Source of the DNA: Sphingosinithalassobacter sp. CS137
Lineage (GTDB): Bacteria > Pseudomonadota > Alphaproteobacteria > Sphingomonadales > Sphingomonadaceae
Assembly (NCBI RefSeq): GCF_014334115.1
Contig: NZ_CP060494.1
Coordinates: 1,766,501-1,830,500, forward strand
Direction of reading: 5' to 3'
DNA: 64,000 nucleotides
Below the pieces are notes generated by a model. That model was not told the DNA's origin, searched no databases, and worked only from the letters and a program-made list of their open reading frames with translations. Shown here piece by piece: positions 30,508 to 39,472 of the stretch. The stretch's first letter is position 1. Each line of letters opens with the position of its first letter. The position numbers were made by a program, and so were the translations under genes.

Positions 30508-31671
30508 ATGCCATCCACCCTCTCCTGCGACGTCGCGATCGTTGGCGGCGGACTCGCGGGCGGATTGCTGGCGCTGGCGCTCAGGAAGAAGCGCCCCGAT
30601 TGCGACGTGCGACTGGTCGAGGCGTCGGGCCGGATCGGCGGCAATCACATCTGGTCGTTCTTCGCCGACGATGTCTCGGCGCAGGACCGCTGGCTGGTGG
30701 CGCCGCTCGTCAGCTACGGCTGGACCGGCTATGACGTCGCCTTTCCCGCGCATGGCCGGCGGCTCAAGACGCCCTATTACTCGATCGAATCCGAACGGCT
30801 CGACCAGCTGGTGCGCGAGACGCTGCCCGAGGGCGCGCTGATGCTGAAGCGCAAGGTGCTGGGCGCGAGCGCGAAGGCAGTGGTGCTGGCCGATGGCGAC
30901 CGGATCGAGGCCGGCGGCGTGATCGACTGCCGCGGCGCGGCCGACCTGTCGCAGCTCGAACTCGGCTGGCAGAAATTCCTGGGGCGCGAATTCCGGCTCG
31001 ACGAGCCGCACGATCTGAAACGGCCGATCGTGATGGACGCCACCGTCGAACAGATCGACGGCTATCGCTTCGTCTATACGCTGCCCTTTGCGGCGACGCG
31101 GGTGTTCGTCGAGGACACCTATTACAGCGACCGCCCCGAGATCGATGCCGATGCGTTGCGCGGGCGGATCGACGCCTATGTCGCCGCGCGCGGCTGGCAG
31201 GTCGAGCGCGTCGCGCGCGAGGAGGGTGGGGCGCTGCCCGTCGCCATGGGCGGCGATTTCGAGGAATATTGGCGATCGGGCGGCAACCGAGTCGCCAAGG
31301 CGGGAATTCGCGCGGGGCTGTTTCATCCGATGACCGGCTATTCGCTGCCCGACGCGGTGCGAACCGCCGTACTGGTGGCGAATGCGCCCGATCTGTCGGG
31401 CGCGGCGCTGCACGAGCTGCTCCATGGCCATGCGCGCAAGACGTGGAAGAAGCGGCGTTTCTACCGGATGCTCGCGGCGATGCTGTTTCGCGCCGCCGAG
31501 CCGGGCGAGCGCTATCGCATCCTCGAACGATTCTATCGGCTGGACGCGGGGCTGATCGCGCGCTTCTATGCCGGCCATTCGACGGCGACCGACCGGCTGC
31601 GCGTGCTGAGCGGCAAGCCGCCGGTGCCGATCGGCAAGGCGGTCGCCGCGATCCGGGAGAAGCGTACGTGA
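30508..31671 (+). CDS. crtY: Lycopene beta-cyclase
   Basis: 387 residues. FAD-binding VAIVGGGLAGGLLALALRKK at the N terminus, then RIGGNHIWSFF, the family's YYSIESERLD and VIDCRGA. The late PMTGYSLPDAVR motif is also typical. It cyclises the ends of lycopene to beta-carotene. First gene of a tight operon; its stop overlaps the crtI GTG start (GTGA). Confidence 0.95.
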   Translation: MPSTLSCDVAIVGGGLAGGLLALALRKKRPDCDVRLVEASGRIGGNHIWSFFADDVSAQDRWLVAPLVSYGWTGYDVAFPAHGRRLKTPYYSIESERLDQLVRETLPEGALMLKRKVLGASAKAVVLADGDRIEAGGVIDCRGAADLSQLELGWQKFLGREFRLDEPHDLKRPIVMDATVEQIDGYRFVYTLPFAATRVFVEDTYYSDRPEIDADALRGRIDAYVAARGWQVERVAREEGGALPVAMGGDFEEYWRSGGNRVAKAGIRAGLFHPMTGYSLPDAVRTAVLVANAPDLSGAALHELLHGHARKTWKKRRFYRMLAAMLFRAAEPGERYRILERFYRLDAGLIARFYAGHSTATDRLRVLSGKPPVPIGKAVAAIREKRT

Positions 31672-33143
31672 AGCAGGCAGCAGTGATCGGGGCCGGATTC
31701 GGCGGCCTCGCGCTGGCGATCCGTCTCCAGTCGGCGGGCGTCGACACCACCATTCTCGAGGCGCGGGACAAACCGGGCGGGCGCGCCTATTTCTGGGAGA
31801 AGGACGGCTTTACCTTCGACGCGGGCCCGACGGTCATCACGGCGCCCGAGGCGCTGGCCGAGCTGTGGCAGATCAGCGGTCACGACATCGCCGAGGACGT
31901 GAAGCTGGTTCCGGTATCCCCCTTCTACCGGCTCGACTGGCCCGACGGGACGCGGTTCGACTATTCGAACGACGATGCGCAGCTGCGCGCCGAGATCGCG
32001 CGGCTCGACCCCGAGGATGTCGACGGGTACCGCCGCTTCCTCGCCTATTCCGAGGCCGTGTATCGCGAAGGCTATGTGAAGCTCGGCCATGTCGCCTTCC
32101 TCGATTTCGCGTCGATGGTGAAGGCGGCCCCGGCGCTGGCGCAGCACCAGGCGTGGCGATCGGTCTATTCGATGGTGTCGCGCTTCGTGAAGAACGAGAA
32201 GCTGCGCCAGGCGCTGTCGTTCCACACGCTGCTGGTGGGCGGCGACCCGATGAAGACCAGCGCGATCTATGCGCTGATCCACAAGCTCGAGCGCGACGGC
32301 GGCGTATGGTTCGCGATGGGGGGCACCAACCGGCTGGTCGCGGCGATGGTGACTCACTTCGAGCGGCTGGGCGGGACGCTGCGGCTCGGCGATCCGGTAG
32401 CGGCGATCGACACGCTGGGCGACCGAGTGACAGGCGTTCGCACGCAATCCGGCTTCGAGCTCAAGGTCGATGCGCTGGCGAGCAACGCCGATGTGGTGCA
32501 CAGCTATCGCCACTTGCTCAAGGAATCGCGCAGCGCGCGGCGGACCGCGTCGCGGCTCGAGCGCAAGCGCTTCTCGCCCTCGCTGTTCGTGGTGCATTTC
32601 GGCGTGGAGGGCGCCTGCCCCGACGTGCCGCACCACAGCATCCTGTTCGGCCCGCGCTACAAGGGGCTGCTTGCCGACATCTACGACCACGGCGTGCTGA
32701 GCGAGGATTTCTCGCTCTACCTCCACCACCCGACCGCGACCGACCCGTCGATGGCGCCGCCCGATCACGCGACCTTCTATGCGCTGGCGCCGGTGCCGCA
32801 TCTGGGGAAATTTCCCGCCGACTGGTCCGAGATCGGACCGATGCTGGAGGAGCGCATCCTGGCCGAAGTAGAGAAGCGCATGGTGCCGAAGCTGCGCGAA
32901 CGGATCGTCACGCGCTTCCACTATGCGCCGCCCGATTTCACGCACGATCTCAACGCCCATCTCGGCTCGGCGTTCAGCCTGGAGCCGATCCTGACGCAGA
33001 GCGCCTGGTTCCGCGTCCACAATCGCGACGACCGGATCGGCAACCTCTATTTCGTCGGCGCAGGCACGCATCCCGGCGCGGGCATTCCCGGCGTGGTGGG
33101 AAGCGCCAAGGCGACTGCGGCGCTGATGCTGGAAGGCGCCTGA
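31668..33143 (+). CDS. crtI: Phytoene desaturase
   Basis: 491 residues from a GTG at 31668. FAD motif AAVIGAGFGGLALAIRLQSAG with EARDKPGGRAYF, the early GFTFDAGPTVIT block, and the C-terminal signature FVGAGTHPGAGIPGVVGSAK. CrtI introduces four double bonds into phytoene to yield lycopene. It overlaps crtY upstream and shares TGATG with the next gene, so the operon is translationally coupled. Confidence 0.96.
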   Translation: MKQAAVIGAGFGGLALAIRLQSAGVDTTILEARDKPGGRAYFWEKDGFTFDAGPTVITAPEALAELWQISGHDIAEDVKLVPVSPFYRLDWPDGTRFDYSNDDAQLRAEIARLDPEDVDGYRRFLAYSEAVYREGYVKLGHVAFLDFASMVKAAPALAQHQAWRSVYSMVSRFVKNEKLRQALSFHTLLVGGDPMKTSAIYALIHKLERDGGVWFAMGGTNRLVAAMVTHFERLGGTLRLGDPVAAIDTLGDRVTGVRTQSGFELKVDALASNADVVHSYRHLLKESRSARRTASRLERKRFSPSLFVVHFGVEGACPDVPHHSILFGPRYKGLLADIYDHGVLSEDFSLYLHHPTATDPSMAPPDHATFYALAPVPHLGKFPADWSEIGPMLEERILAEVEKRMVPKLRERIVTRFHYAPPDFTHDLNAHLGSAFSLEPILTQSAWFRVHNRDDRIGNLYFVGAGTHPGAGIPGVVGSAKATAALMLEGA

Positions 33144-33724
33144 TGCGCCGCGTGGCGGTGTATTGCGGATCGGCGACGCCCGCCGATCCGGTCTATCTGG
33201 AAGCGGCGCGATCGGTGGGGCGGGGCCTTGCCGAGCGCGGGATCGGCGTGGTCTATGGCGGCGGGCGGCTGGGGCTGATGGGCGCGGTCGCCGATGCGGC
33301 GCTGGAAGCCGGCGGCGAGGTGATCGGCGTGATCCCGCAGGCGCTGGTCGACGCCGAAGTGGCGCACCGCGGGCTCACCGCGCTCGAAACCGTTCAGACG
33401 ATGCACGAGCGCAAGGCGCGGTTCACCGAACTGGCGGACGGTTTCATCAATCTGCCCGGCGGCACCGGCACGATGGACGAGCTGTTCGAGGCGCTGAGCT
33501 GGGCGCAGCTCGGCTATCATGGCGATCCGATCGGGCTGCTCAATGTCGCCGGCTATTACGACAAGCTGGTCGAATTCTGGGACCATATGGGCGTCACGGG
33601 CTTCGTGCGGCCGCAGCACCGGGGGCTGCTGATCGTCGAAGCCGAACTGCAGCCGTTGCTCGATCGGATGGCCGGTTTCGAGCCGGCGGTTCCGATCATC
33701 CGGATGACGCGCGAGCAATTGTGA
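33143..33724 (+). CDS. LOG-family (TIGR00730) phosphoribohydrolase-like protein in the crt operon
   Basis: 193 residues. The LOG/lysine-decarboxylase-like fold is shown by VAVYCGSATPADPVYLEAA, VYGGGRLGLMGAVADAAL and the nucleotide-binding PGGTGTMDELFEALSWAQLG. Known LOG enzymes release free cytokinin bases from nucleoside monophosphates. It is inserted between crtI and crtB, overlapping crtI by one base and crtB by four. A purine-salvage enzyme within a carotenoid operon is odd. Confidence 0.92.
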   Translation: MRRVAVYCGSATPADPVYLEAARSVGRGLAERGIGVVYGGGRLGLMGAVADAALEAGGEVIGVIPQALVDAEVAHRGLTALETVQTMHERKARFTELADGFINLPGGTGTMDELFEALSWAQLGYHGDPIGLLNVAGYYDKLVEFWDHMGVTGFVRPQHRGLLIVEAELQPLLDRMAGFEPAVPIIRMTREQL

Positions 33725-34674
33725 GCGCCCAGCCGTCCCGCGCCGCGATCGTCGCCACCGCACAGGAATCGATCGCGCGCGGTTCGAAGAGCTTTGCCGC
33801 CGCGTCGCGGCTGTTCGACCGCGCAACGCGCGAGCGCGCCTGGCTGCTCTATGCCTGGTGCCGCCGCTGCGACGATCTGGCCGACGGGCAGGAGCATGGC
33901 CATGGCGCGGTTCCGGTGCGCAATCCGCAGGAGCGGCTGGCGCTGATCCGCGGGGCGACGGCGACCGCATTGGCGGGCGAGCAGGTCGGTGATCCGGCGT
34001 TCGACGCGCTGCGGATCGTCGCGCGCGAAACGCGCCTGCCGCACGGCTTCGCCAATGATCTGGTCGAAGGGTTCGCGCTCGACGCCGACGACTGGCGACC
34101 GCGCAGCGAGGCCGATCTGATGCGCTATTGCTATCATGTCGCCGGCGCGGTCGGATGCATGATGGCAGTGATCATGGGCGTCGATCCCGCCGACGACGAG
34201 ACGCTCGACCGCGCCTGCGACCTGGGCCTCGCCTTTCAGCTCGCCAACATCGCGCGCGACATCGAGGCCGACGACCGCATCGGCCGATGCTATCTGCCGA
34301 TGGAGTGGCTCGCCGAGATGGACATTCCGCCCGGACAGCACATGAAGCCGCCCTTCCGAAGCCGCCTGACGGTGCTCGCACGACGGTTGGCCGAGCGGGC
34401 GCAGGCCTATGAGGCGAGCGCGCGACGCGGCACGCCCGCGCTGCCGCTGCGATCGGCCTGGGCGGTGCTGGCGGCGGCCGGCATCTACGGCGACATCGCC
34501 CGCGAAGTCGCCGCGCGCGGCGAGCACGCGTGGGATCACCGGGTCCACACCGGGCGCCTCGCGAAGCTGGGCTGGATCGCAAAGGCGCGCTGGCAGGCGG
34601 CGACCCGCGCGCGGCGCTATCCGCCGGCGCCGCGCGATTCCGAGCTCTGGACGCGGCCGCGCCACGCCCGATAG
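33721..34674 (+). CDS. crtB: Phytoene synthase
   Basis: 317 residues from a GTG at 33721 that overlaps the LOG stop. Squalene/phytoene synthase marks are GSKSFAAASRLFD, the first Asp-rich motif YAWCRRCDDLADG, YCYHVAGAVGCMM and the second, ANIARDIEADDRIGRCYLP. It joins two geranylgeranyl diphosphates. The crtE gene for the precursor is not in this window. Confidence 0.95.
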   Translation: MSAQPSRAAIVATAQESIARGSKSFAAASRLFDRATRERAWLLYAWCRRCDDLADGQEHGHGAVPVRNPQERLALIRGATATALAGEQVGDPAFDALRIVARETRLPHGFANDLVEGFALDADDWRPRSEADLMRYCYHVAGAVGCMMAVIMGVDPADDETLDRACDLGLAFQLANIARDIEADDRIGRCYLPMEWLAEMDIPPGQHMKPPFRSRLTVLARRLAERAQAYEASARRGTPALPLRSAWAVLAAAGIYGDIAREVAARGEHAWDHRVHTGRLAKLGWIAKARWQAATRARRYPPAPRDSELWTRPRHAR

Positions 34675-34734
34675 GATCGGCCGGAGTGAGAGTGGGACAG
34701 GAAGATCCCATCGCGCCGCATGCGGCCGAGGCGA

Positions 34735-34971
34735 TCAGCTGCCGCGCTGGATACCCGAGAGGTCGAGCTTGACCATGCGGATGTTGCGCTGCTGGCAGGC
34801 GGCGTTGATTTCGGGATAGGGAACGTCGGTGTTGCGCATCAGCGCGGCGCGCAGTTCGCGCTGGCAGGCGCTGGCGCTCTCATACCGCGCTGGCTCGATC
34901 CGCTGCTCGCGGCAATCGAAACTGCCGTCGCCGCAGCCCAAGATCGCAATGACGTAGAACACCGGGCTCAT
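34735..34971 (-). CDS. Small exported-looking protein, 78 residues
   Basis: Start at 34971 behind a strong AAGGAGGAG. It begins MSPVFYVIAILGCGDGSFDC and continues with CREQRI, YESASACQRELRAALMRN and EINAACQQRNIR. A short hydrophobic start is followed by four or five cysteines in a CxxxxC-style pattern. Similar small proteins occur in sphingomonads; function unknown. It is convergent with crtB and divergent from the ABC exporter. Confidence 0.7.
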   Translation of the reverse strand: MSPVFYVIAILGCGDGSFDCREQRIEPARYESASACQRELRAALMRNTDVPYPEINAACQQRNIRMVKLDLSGIQRGS

Positions 34972-35074
34972 TCCCTTCTCCTCCTTGAAGATATTAACGA
35001 AGGGAGGGGAGTGCCGTTCCCGACGGGGTGCTGAATCATTGCAGGATCGCTGCTGCGGCCCCAGATTTGCGGGC

Positions 35075-36904
35075 ATGCCTCCGATCGACTCCACTTCCGC
35101 GGCCGAGCGGCCGATGCTCGGCACGCTGCGGCGTTTCCTGCCCTATCTCTGGCCCAAGGGAGCGCCGGGGCTGCGCGCGCGGATCGTGGTCGCGCTGGCG
35201 CTGGTCGTCGTTTCCAAGCTGATCCAGGTATTCGCCGTCCCCTTCGCGTTGCAGGGCGCGGTCGACACCATGGCCGAGGGTTCGCGCGAGGCGGTGTGGC
35301 TGGTGGTGGCGCTGGTCGGCGGCTATGCGGCCGCGCGCGCGGGCACCGTGCTGTTCGACAATCTGCGCAACGCGGTGTTCGAGCGCGTGGGCCAGGACGC
35401 CACGCGGCGGCTGGCGTCCGACGTGTTCCGCCACCTCCACCAGCTGTCGCTGCGCTTCCACCTCGAGCGGCGCACCGGCGCGGTCACCAAGGTGGTCGAG
35501 CGCGGCACCAAGAGCGTCGATTCGATGCTCTATTTCCTGATCTTCAACATCGCGCCGACGATCCTCGAACTGGCGCTGGTGACGATCATCTTCTGGACGC
35601 GCTTCGGCTTCTGGCTGGTCGCGGGCACGCTGACGATGGTGGTCGTCTATATCGGCTTCACGCGCATCGTGACCGACTGGCGCTCCAAGCTGCGCGAGAA
35701 GATGAACGACCTCGACACCGGCGCGGTGGCGCATGCGGTCGATTCGCTGCTCAACTTCGAGACGGTGAAATATTTCAACGCCGAGCGGCGCGAGGCCGAG
35801 CGCTACGACCGGGCGATCCACGATTATGCCAAGGCAGCCACCGTGAGCGAGAATTCGCTCGCCTGGCTGAACGTAGGCCAGAGCCTGATCACCAACACCA
35901 TGCTGGGCGCGGGCATGGCGCTGGTGGTGTTCGGATGGTCGACGGGACGGTTCAGCCCCGGCGACGTGATCCTCGTCTCGACGCTGCTCAGCCAGTTGTT
36001 CCGGCCGCTCGACATGCTCGGCTGGGTGTATCGCACGATCCGCCAGGGCGTGATCGACATGGCCGCGATGTTCGACCTGATCGACGCTCCGACCGAAGTG
36101 CGCGATGCCGAAGGCGCGCCGCAGCTCGACGTGCGCGCAGGGCACGTCCGGCTCGAGAACCTGCGCTTCGGCTATGATCCCGACCGGGAGATACTGAAGG
36201 GCATCGACCTCGACGTGCCGCCTGGATCGACGCTGGCGGTGGTCGGGCCTTCGGGCGCGGGCAAGTCGACGCTCGCGCGGCTGCTGTTCCGCTTCTACGA
36301 CGCGACCGGCGGGCGGATCACGATCGACGGACAGGATATCCGCGCCGTGACGCAGCAGAGCCTGCGCGCGGCGATCGGCATCGTCCCGCAGGACACGGTG
36401 CTGTTCAACGACACGATCGGCTACAATATCGCCTATGGCCGCGACGGCGCGACTTCGGATCAGGTCGCCGCGGCGGCGCGGGGGGCGGCGATCGCCGGCT
36501 TTATCGAGGCGCTTCCCGACAAATATGAGACGCGGGTCGGCGAGCGCGGGCTCAAGCTTTCGGGCGGCGAGAAGCAACGCGTCGCGATCGCGCGCACGCT
36601 GCTGAAGGATCCGCCGATCCTGATCCTGGACGAAGCGACCAGCGCGCTCGACAGCCGCACCGAGGCGGAGATCCAGAGCACGCTCGAGGCGATCGAGCGC
36701 GGCCGGACGACCATCGTCATCGCGCACCGGCTTTCGACCGTGGTACATGCCGATCAGATCGTGGTGCTCGAAGCCGGGCGCGTGGCCGAGCGCGGCACCC
36801 ATGCCGAGCTGCTGCGGCAGCACGGCCTCTATGCCGAAATGTGGGCGCGCCAGCAGGCCGAGCGCGACGCCGAAGAGGACGAAGCAACGATCGCAGCCGA
36901 ATAG
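35075..36904 (+). CDS. Atm1-type ABC exporter (fused permease and ATPase)
   Basis: 609 residues. About six membrane helices (35-320) are followed by one ATPase domain: Walker A GPSGAGKSTLARLLF, signature LSGGEKQRVAIARTLL, Walker B ILILDEATSALD and the H-loop AHR. The permease contains HLHQLSLRFHLERRTGAVTKVVERG and LLNFETVKYFNAE, typical of Atm1/HMT1 exporters. These move glutathione conjugates or persulfides out of the cytosol and protect from heavy metals. A hydrolase follows 9 bases after its stop. Confidence 0.92.
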   Translation: MPPIDSTSAAERPMLGTLRRFLPYLWPKGAPGLRARIVVALALVVVSKLIQVFAVPFALQGAVDTMAEGSREAVWLVVALVGGYAAARAGTVLFDNLRNAVFERVGQDATRRLASDVFRHLHQLSLRFHLERRTGAVTKVVERGTKSVDSMLYFLIFNIAPTILELALVTIIFWTRFGFWLVAGTLTMVVVYIGFTRIVTDWRSKLREKMNDLDTGAVAHAVDSLLNFETVKYFNAERREAERYDRAIHDYAKAATVSENSLAWLNVGQSLITNTMLGAGMALVVFGWSTGRFSPGDVILVSTLLSQLFRPLDMLGWVYRTIRQGVIDMAAMFDLIDAPTEVRDAEGAPQLDVRAGHVRLENLRFGYDPDREILKGIDLDVPPGSTLAVVGPSGAGKSTLARLLFRFYDATGGRITIDGQDIRAVTQQSLRAAIGIVPQDTVLFNDTIGYNIAYGRDGATSDQVAAAARGAAIAGFIEALPDKYETRVGERGLKLSGGEKQRVAIARTLLKDPPILILDEATSALDSRTEAEIQSTLEAIERGRTTIVIAHRLSTVVHADQIVVLEAGRVAERGTHAELLRQHGLYAEMWARQQAERDAEEDEATIAAE

Positions 36905-36913
36905 GAGAGAGTG

Positions 36914-37858
36914 ATGAACCGAACGGGAAAGATGCTGACCGGACTGGGCGCCGCGGGGCTGCTGGGCGGCGGACTGGCGCTCTGGTCCAGCCTGTCCGCA
37001 CGCGGCGCCGAAGCAGCGGTACCGCCGGACGGGGAGTTTCTCGAAGTGGAGGGCGCGCGAATCCACTATGTCGATCGCGGTGAAGGCCCGCCGGTGGTGA
37101 TGATCCACGGGCTGCTCGGCCAGATGCGCAACTTCAACTATGGCGTGGCCGATGCGCTGGCGCAGGATCATCGCGTGCTGCTGGTCGATCGGCCCGGCTG
37201 GGGCCATTCGCAGCTGACGCAAGCCGAGCGGCCGGGGATCGCCGAACAGGCAACGATGCTCGCCGATTTCCTGCGCGCCAAGCGCGTGGGACCGGCGCTG
37301 ATCGTCGGTCATTCGCTGGGCGGCGCGGTGGCGCTGGCGCTGGCGCTCGACCATCCCGATCTGGTGCGCGGGCTGGCGCTGATCGCTCCGCTGACGCAGC
37401 CGATGCCAGCCCCGCCGCCGCAGTTCGTGGCGCTGATGACTCCGCCGCTGATCCGCACTCTGGTCGCCTGGACGCTCGCAGTGCCCGGCGGCCAGATCAA
37501 CGGGCCCGCGGCGGCGCGGGCGGTGTTCGCTCCCGATGCCGTGCCCGAGGATTTCCAGACGCGCGGCGGGGGTGCGCTTTCGATCCGGCCGTCGAGCTAC
37601 GAAGCCGGATCGTTCGAAGTGACTCACGCCGCGGCGGAAATGGCGGCGCTGGCGGAGCGCTATGGCGCGCTGCGGCTGCCGGTCGGCATTCTGTTCGGCC
37701 GCGACGACGCGGTGCTGGCGCCCGAGGACCATGGCGCGAAGGCTGCGCAGGCGATCGTCGGCGCCGACCTGAAGCTCGTGGCGGGCGGGCACATGCTGCC
37801 CGTCACCTGGCCCGAGGCAACCGAGCAATGGATCCGGGACCGCGCGGCGATCGGCTGA
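36914..37858 (+). CDS. Alpha/beta-hydrolase fold protein
   Basis: 314 residues from the ATG at 36914 (TAGGAGAG upstream). A hydrophobic N terminus (MNRTGKMLTGLGAAGLLGGG) may be an anchor or signal. The fold is seen in VVMIHGLLGQMRNF, the nucleophile elbow LIVGHSLGGAVALALAL, and late Asp (FGRDDAVL) and His (VAGGHMLPVT). Substrate unknown. Downstream position suggests co-expression with the ABC exporter. Confidence 0.88.
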   Translation: MNRTGKMLTGLGAAGLLGGGLALWSSLSARGAEAAVPPDGEFLEVEGARIHYVDRGEGPPVVMIHGLLGQMRNFNYGVADALAQDHRVLLVDRPGWGHSQLTQAERPGIAEQATMLADFLRAKRVGPALIVGHSLGGAVALALALDHPDLVRGLALIAPLTQPMPAPPPQFVALMTPPLIRTLVAWTLAVPGGQINGPAAARAVFAPDAVPEDFQTRGGGALSIRPSSYEAGSFEVTHAAAEMAALAERYGALRLPVGILFGRDDAVLAPEDHGAKAAQAIVGADLKLVAGGHMLPVTWPEATEQWIRDRAAIG

Positions 37859-37939
37859 GCGCATCGCGCCCGCGACCCGAGGCGACGGCGCTGCGATCGA
37901 TCACTGCTGTTCGGAGAGGCGCCCAAAGAGGTGCACTCC

Positions 37940-39391
37940 TCAACCGGCGGCGGCGGGCTCGGTCGTCCAGCCGAGCCGCGGGATGGTGATCGAGCGCCTG
38001 CCGCCCAGATCGGTGCGCGTGACGAACAGTTCGCGGCTTTCGATATAGGCAATGAGGCGGCGCACCCGGCCGGGCGAGCTGGTTCCGTAGCTTGCGGCGA
38101 GTTCGGCATCGCTGGGGCAGGGCGCGCCTTCGCGCGCCGCGCGGGCGACGAGCAGGAAGGGGCCGAGCATGTCGTCGGGCAGCGCTTGCGCCGCCTCCAT
38201 CGCCGACCGCCAGCCCGCGTCCTCCAGATCGAGGATGCCGGCGCGCGCCGCCGAAAGCCGCCGGACGAAGCCGGAGAGGTCGAGCGGCGGGCGCGGCACG
38301 CCGGCCATGCGGCAGCGGACCTGGAAATCCTGATAGAGCACTGCGGGCGAGCGCAGCGTGGCATCGGGATCGTCGACGATGGCGCGCAGCACGTCGACGA
38401 TCACTGCCTCCAGCGCTTCGGGCTCGATCTCGGGCGCGGCTTCGGCGGGCGCCGGCACGCTGCGCGCGAGGCTTTCCATGAGCCGGTCCGACGCCATCGG
38501 CGGTGGTGGCGGCGGTGGCGGCGGCGGTGGCGGCGCCTCGACCGCGGCGAGCAGCAGATCCTTGATGTCCTCGGCCGGTGCGTCGGGCAGCGGCATCAGC
38601 TTGGGGCTGGCGCTGCGCGCGCTGGTCTCGACCGGCCCGATCGTGACCGAGATCGGCCGTCGCGCGACCGCAGGCCCAAGCGCGAGAAAGGTGCCGCGCG
38701 CGAGATCGCGGATCGCCTCGGCCTGGCGGCGCTCCATGCCGAGCAGATCGGCGGCGCGCGCCATGTCGATATCCAGGAAGGTGCGGCCCATGAGGAAATT
38801 CGATGCCTCGGCCGCGACATTCTTGGCGAGCTTGGCAAGCCGCTGGGTGGCGATCACTCCGGCGAGCCCGCGCTTGCGGCCGCGGCACATCAGGTTGGTC
38901 ATCGCCGAAAGCGAGGCGCGGCGCACTTCCTCGGCGACTTCGCCGCCGCCCGAAGGCGCGAACAGCTGCGCCTCGTCGACCACCACGAGCGCGGGATACC
39001 AGTGATCGCGGGGGGCATCGAACAGGCCGTTGAGGAAGGCGGCGGCGCAGCGCATCTGCCCCTCGGCCTCGAGCCCCTCCAGACTGAGCACCACGCTGGC
39101 GCGATGTTCGCGGATACGCGCAGCGAACTGCACCATCTCGCGCTCCGAATAATCGGCCGCCTCGATCGCGACATGGCCGTATTTGTCGCCCAGCGTGACG
39201 AAATCGCCCTCGGGATCGATCACCACCTGCTGGACCTGGCCGGCGCTCTTTTCCAGCAGCCGCCGCAACAGGTGCGACTTGCCCGAACCCGAATTGCCCT
39301 GAACCAGAAGCCGCGTCGCCAGCAGCTCCTCCAGGTCCATCGAAACCGGCTTGCCGCTCGCGTCCGCACCCATTTCCACGCGAACCGTCAT
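37940..39391 (-). CDS. HerA/FtsK-like ATPase (DUF87 family)
   Basis: 483 residues. Walker A QGNSGSGKSHLLRRLL, then VVIDPEGDF, and a Walker B-like ALVVVDEAQLFAPSGGGE with RGRKRGLAGVIATQRLAKLAKN. These fit HerA-type DNA-translocating or NTPase proteins. A run of about a dozen prolines (near residue 286) splits the ATPase from an alpha-helical C-terminal part ending in a winged-helix-like block (CPSDAELAASYGTSSPGRVRRL). No NurA, SIR2 or other known partner is next to it. It is divergent from recQ. Confidence 0.82.
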   Translation of the reverse strand: MTVRVEMGADASGKPVSMDLEELLATRLLVQGNSGSGKSHLLRRLLEKSAGQVQQVVIDPEGDFVTLGDKYGHVAIEAADYSEREMVQFAARIREHRASVVLSLEGLEAEGQMRCAAAFLNGLFDAPRDHWYPALVVVDEAQLFAPSGGGEVAEEVRRASLSAMTNLMCRGRKRGLAGVIATQRLAKLAKNVAAEASNFLMGRTFLDIDMARAADLLGMERRQAEAIRDLARGTFLALGPAVARRPISVTIGPVETSARSASPKLMPLPDAPAEDIKDLLLAAVEAPPPPPPPPPPPPMASDRLMESLARSVPAPAEAAPEIEPEALEAVIVDVLRAIVDDPDATLRSPAVLYQDFQVRCRMAGVPRPPLDLSGFVRRLSAARAGILDLEDAGWRSAMEAAQALPDDMLGPFLLVARAAREGAPCPSDAELAASYGTSSPGRVRRLIAYIESRELFVTRTDLGGRRSITIPRLGWTTEPAAAG

Positions 39392-39472
39392 GGCCGCCGT
39401 TTGGACGATCCGGGGGGGCAGGAGCAAGCGCGGACTTGCCCGCGGGCCTCCGGCCATGGAAAGAGCGTCGCC

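Noticed and set aside
37931-39472. Upstream extension of recQ by over 500 codons
   Set aside because: The extension is antisense to the HerA-like gene. RecQ has its normal start at 39473.
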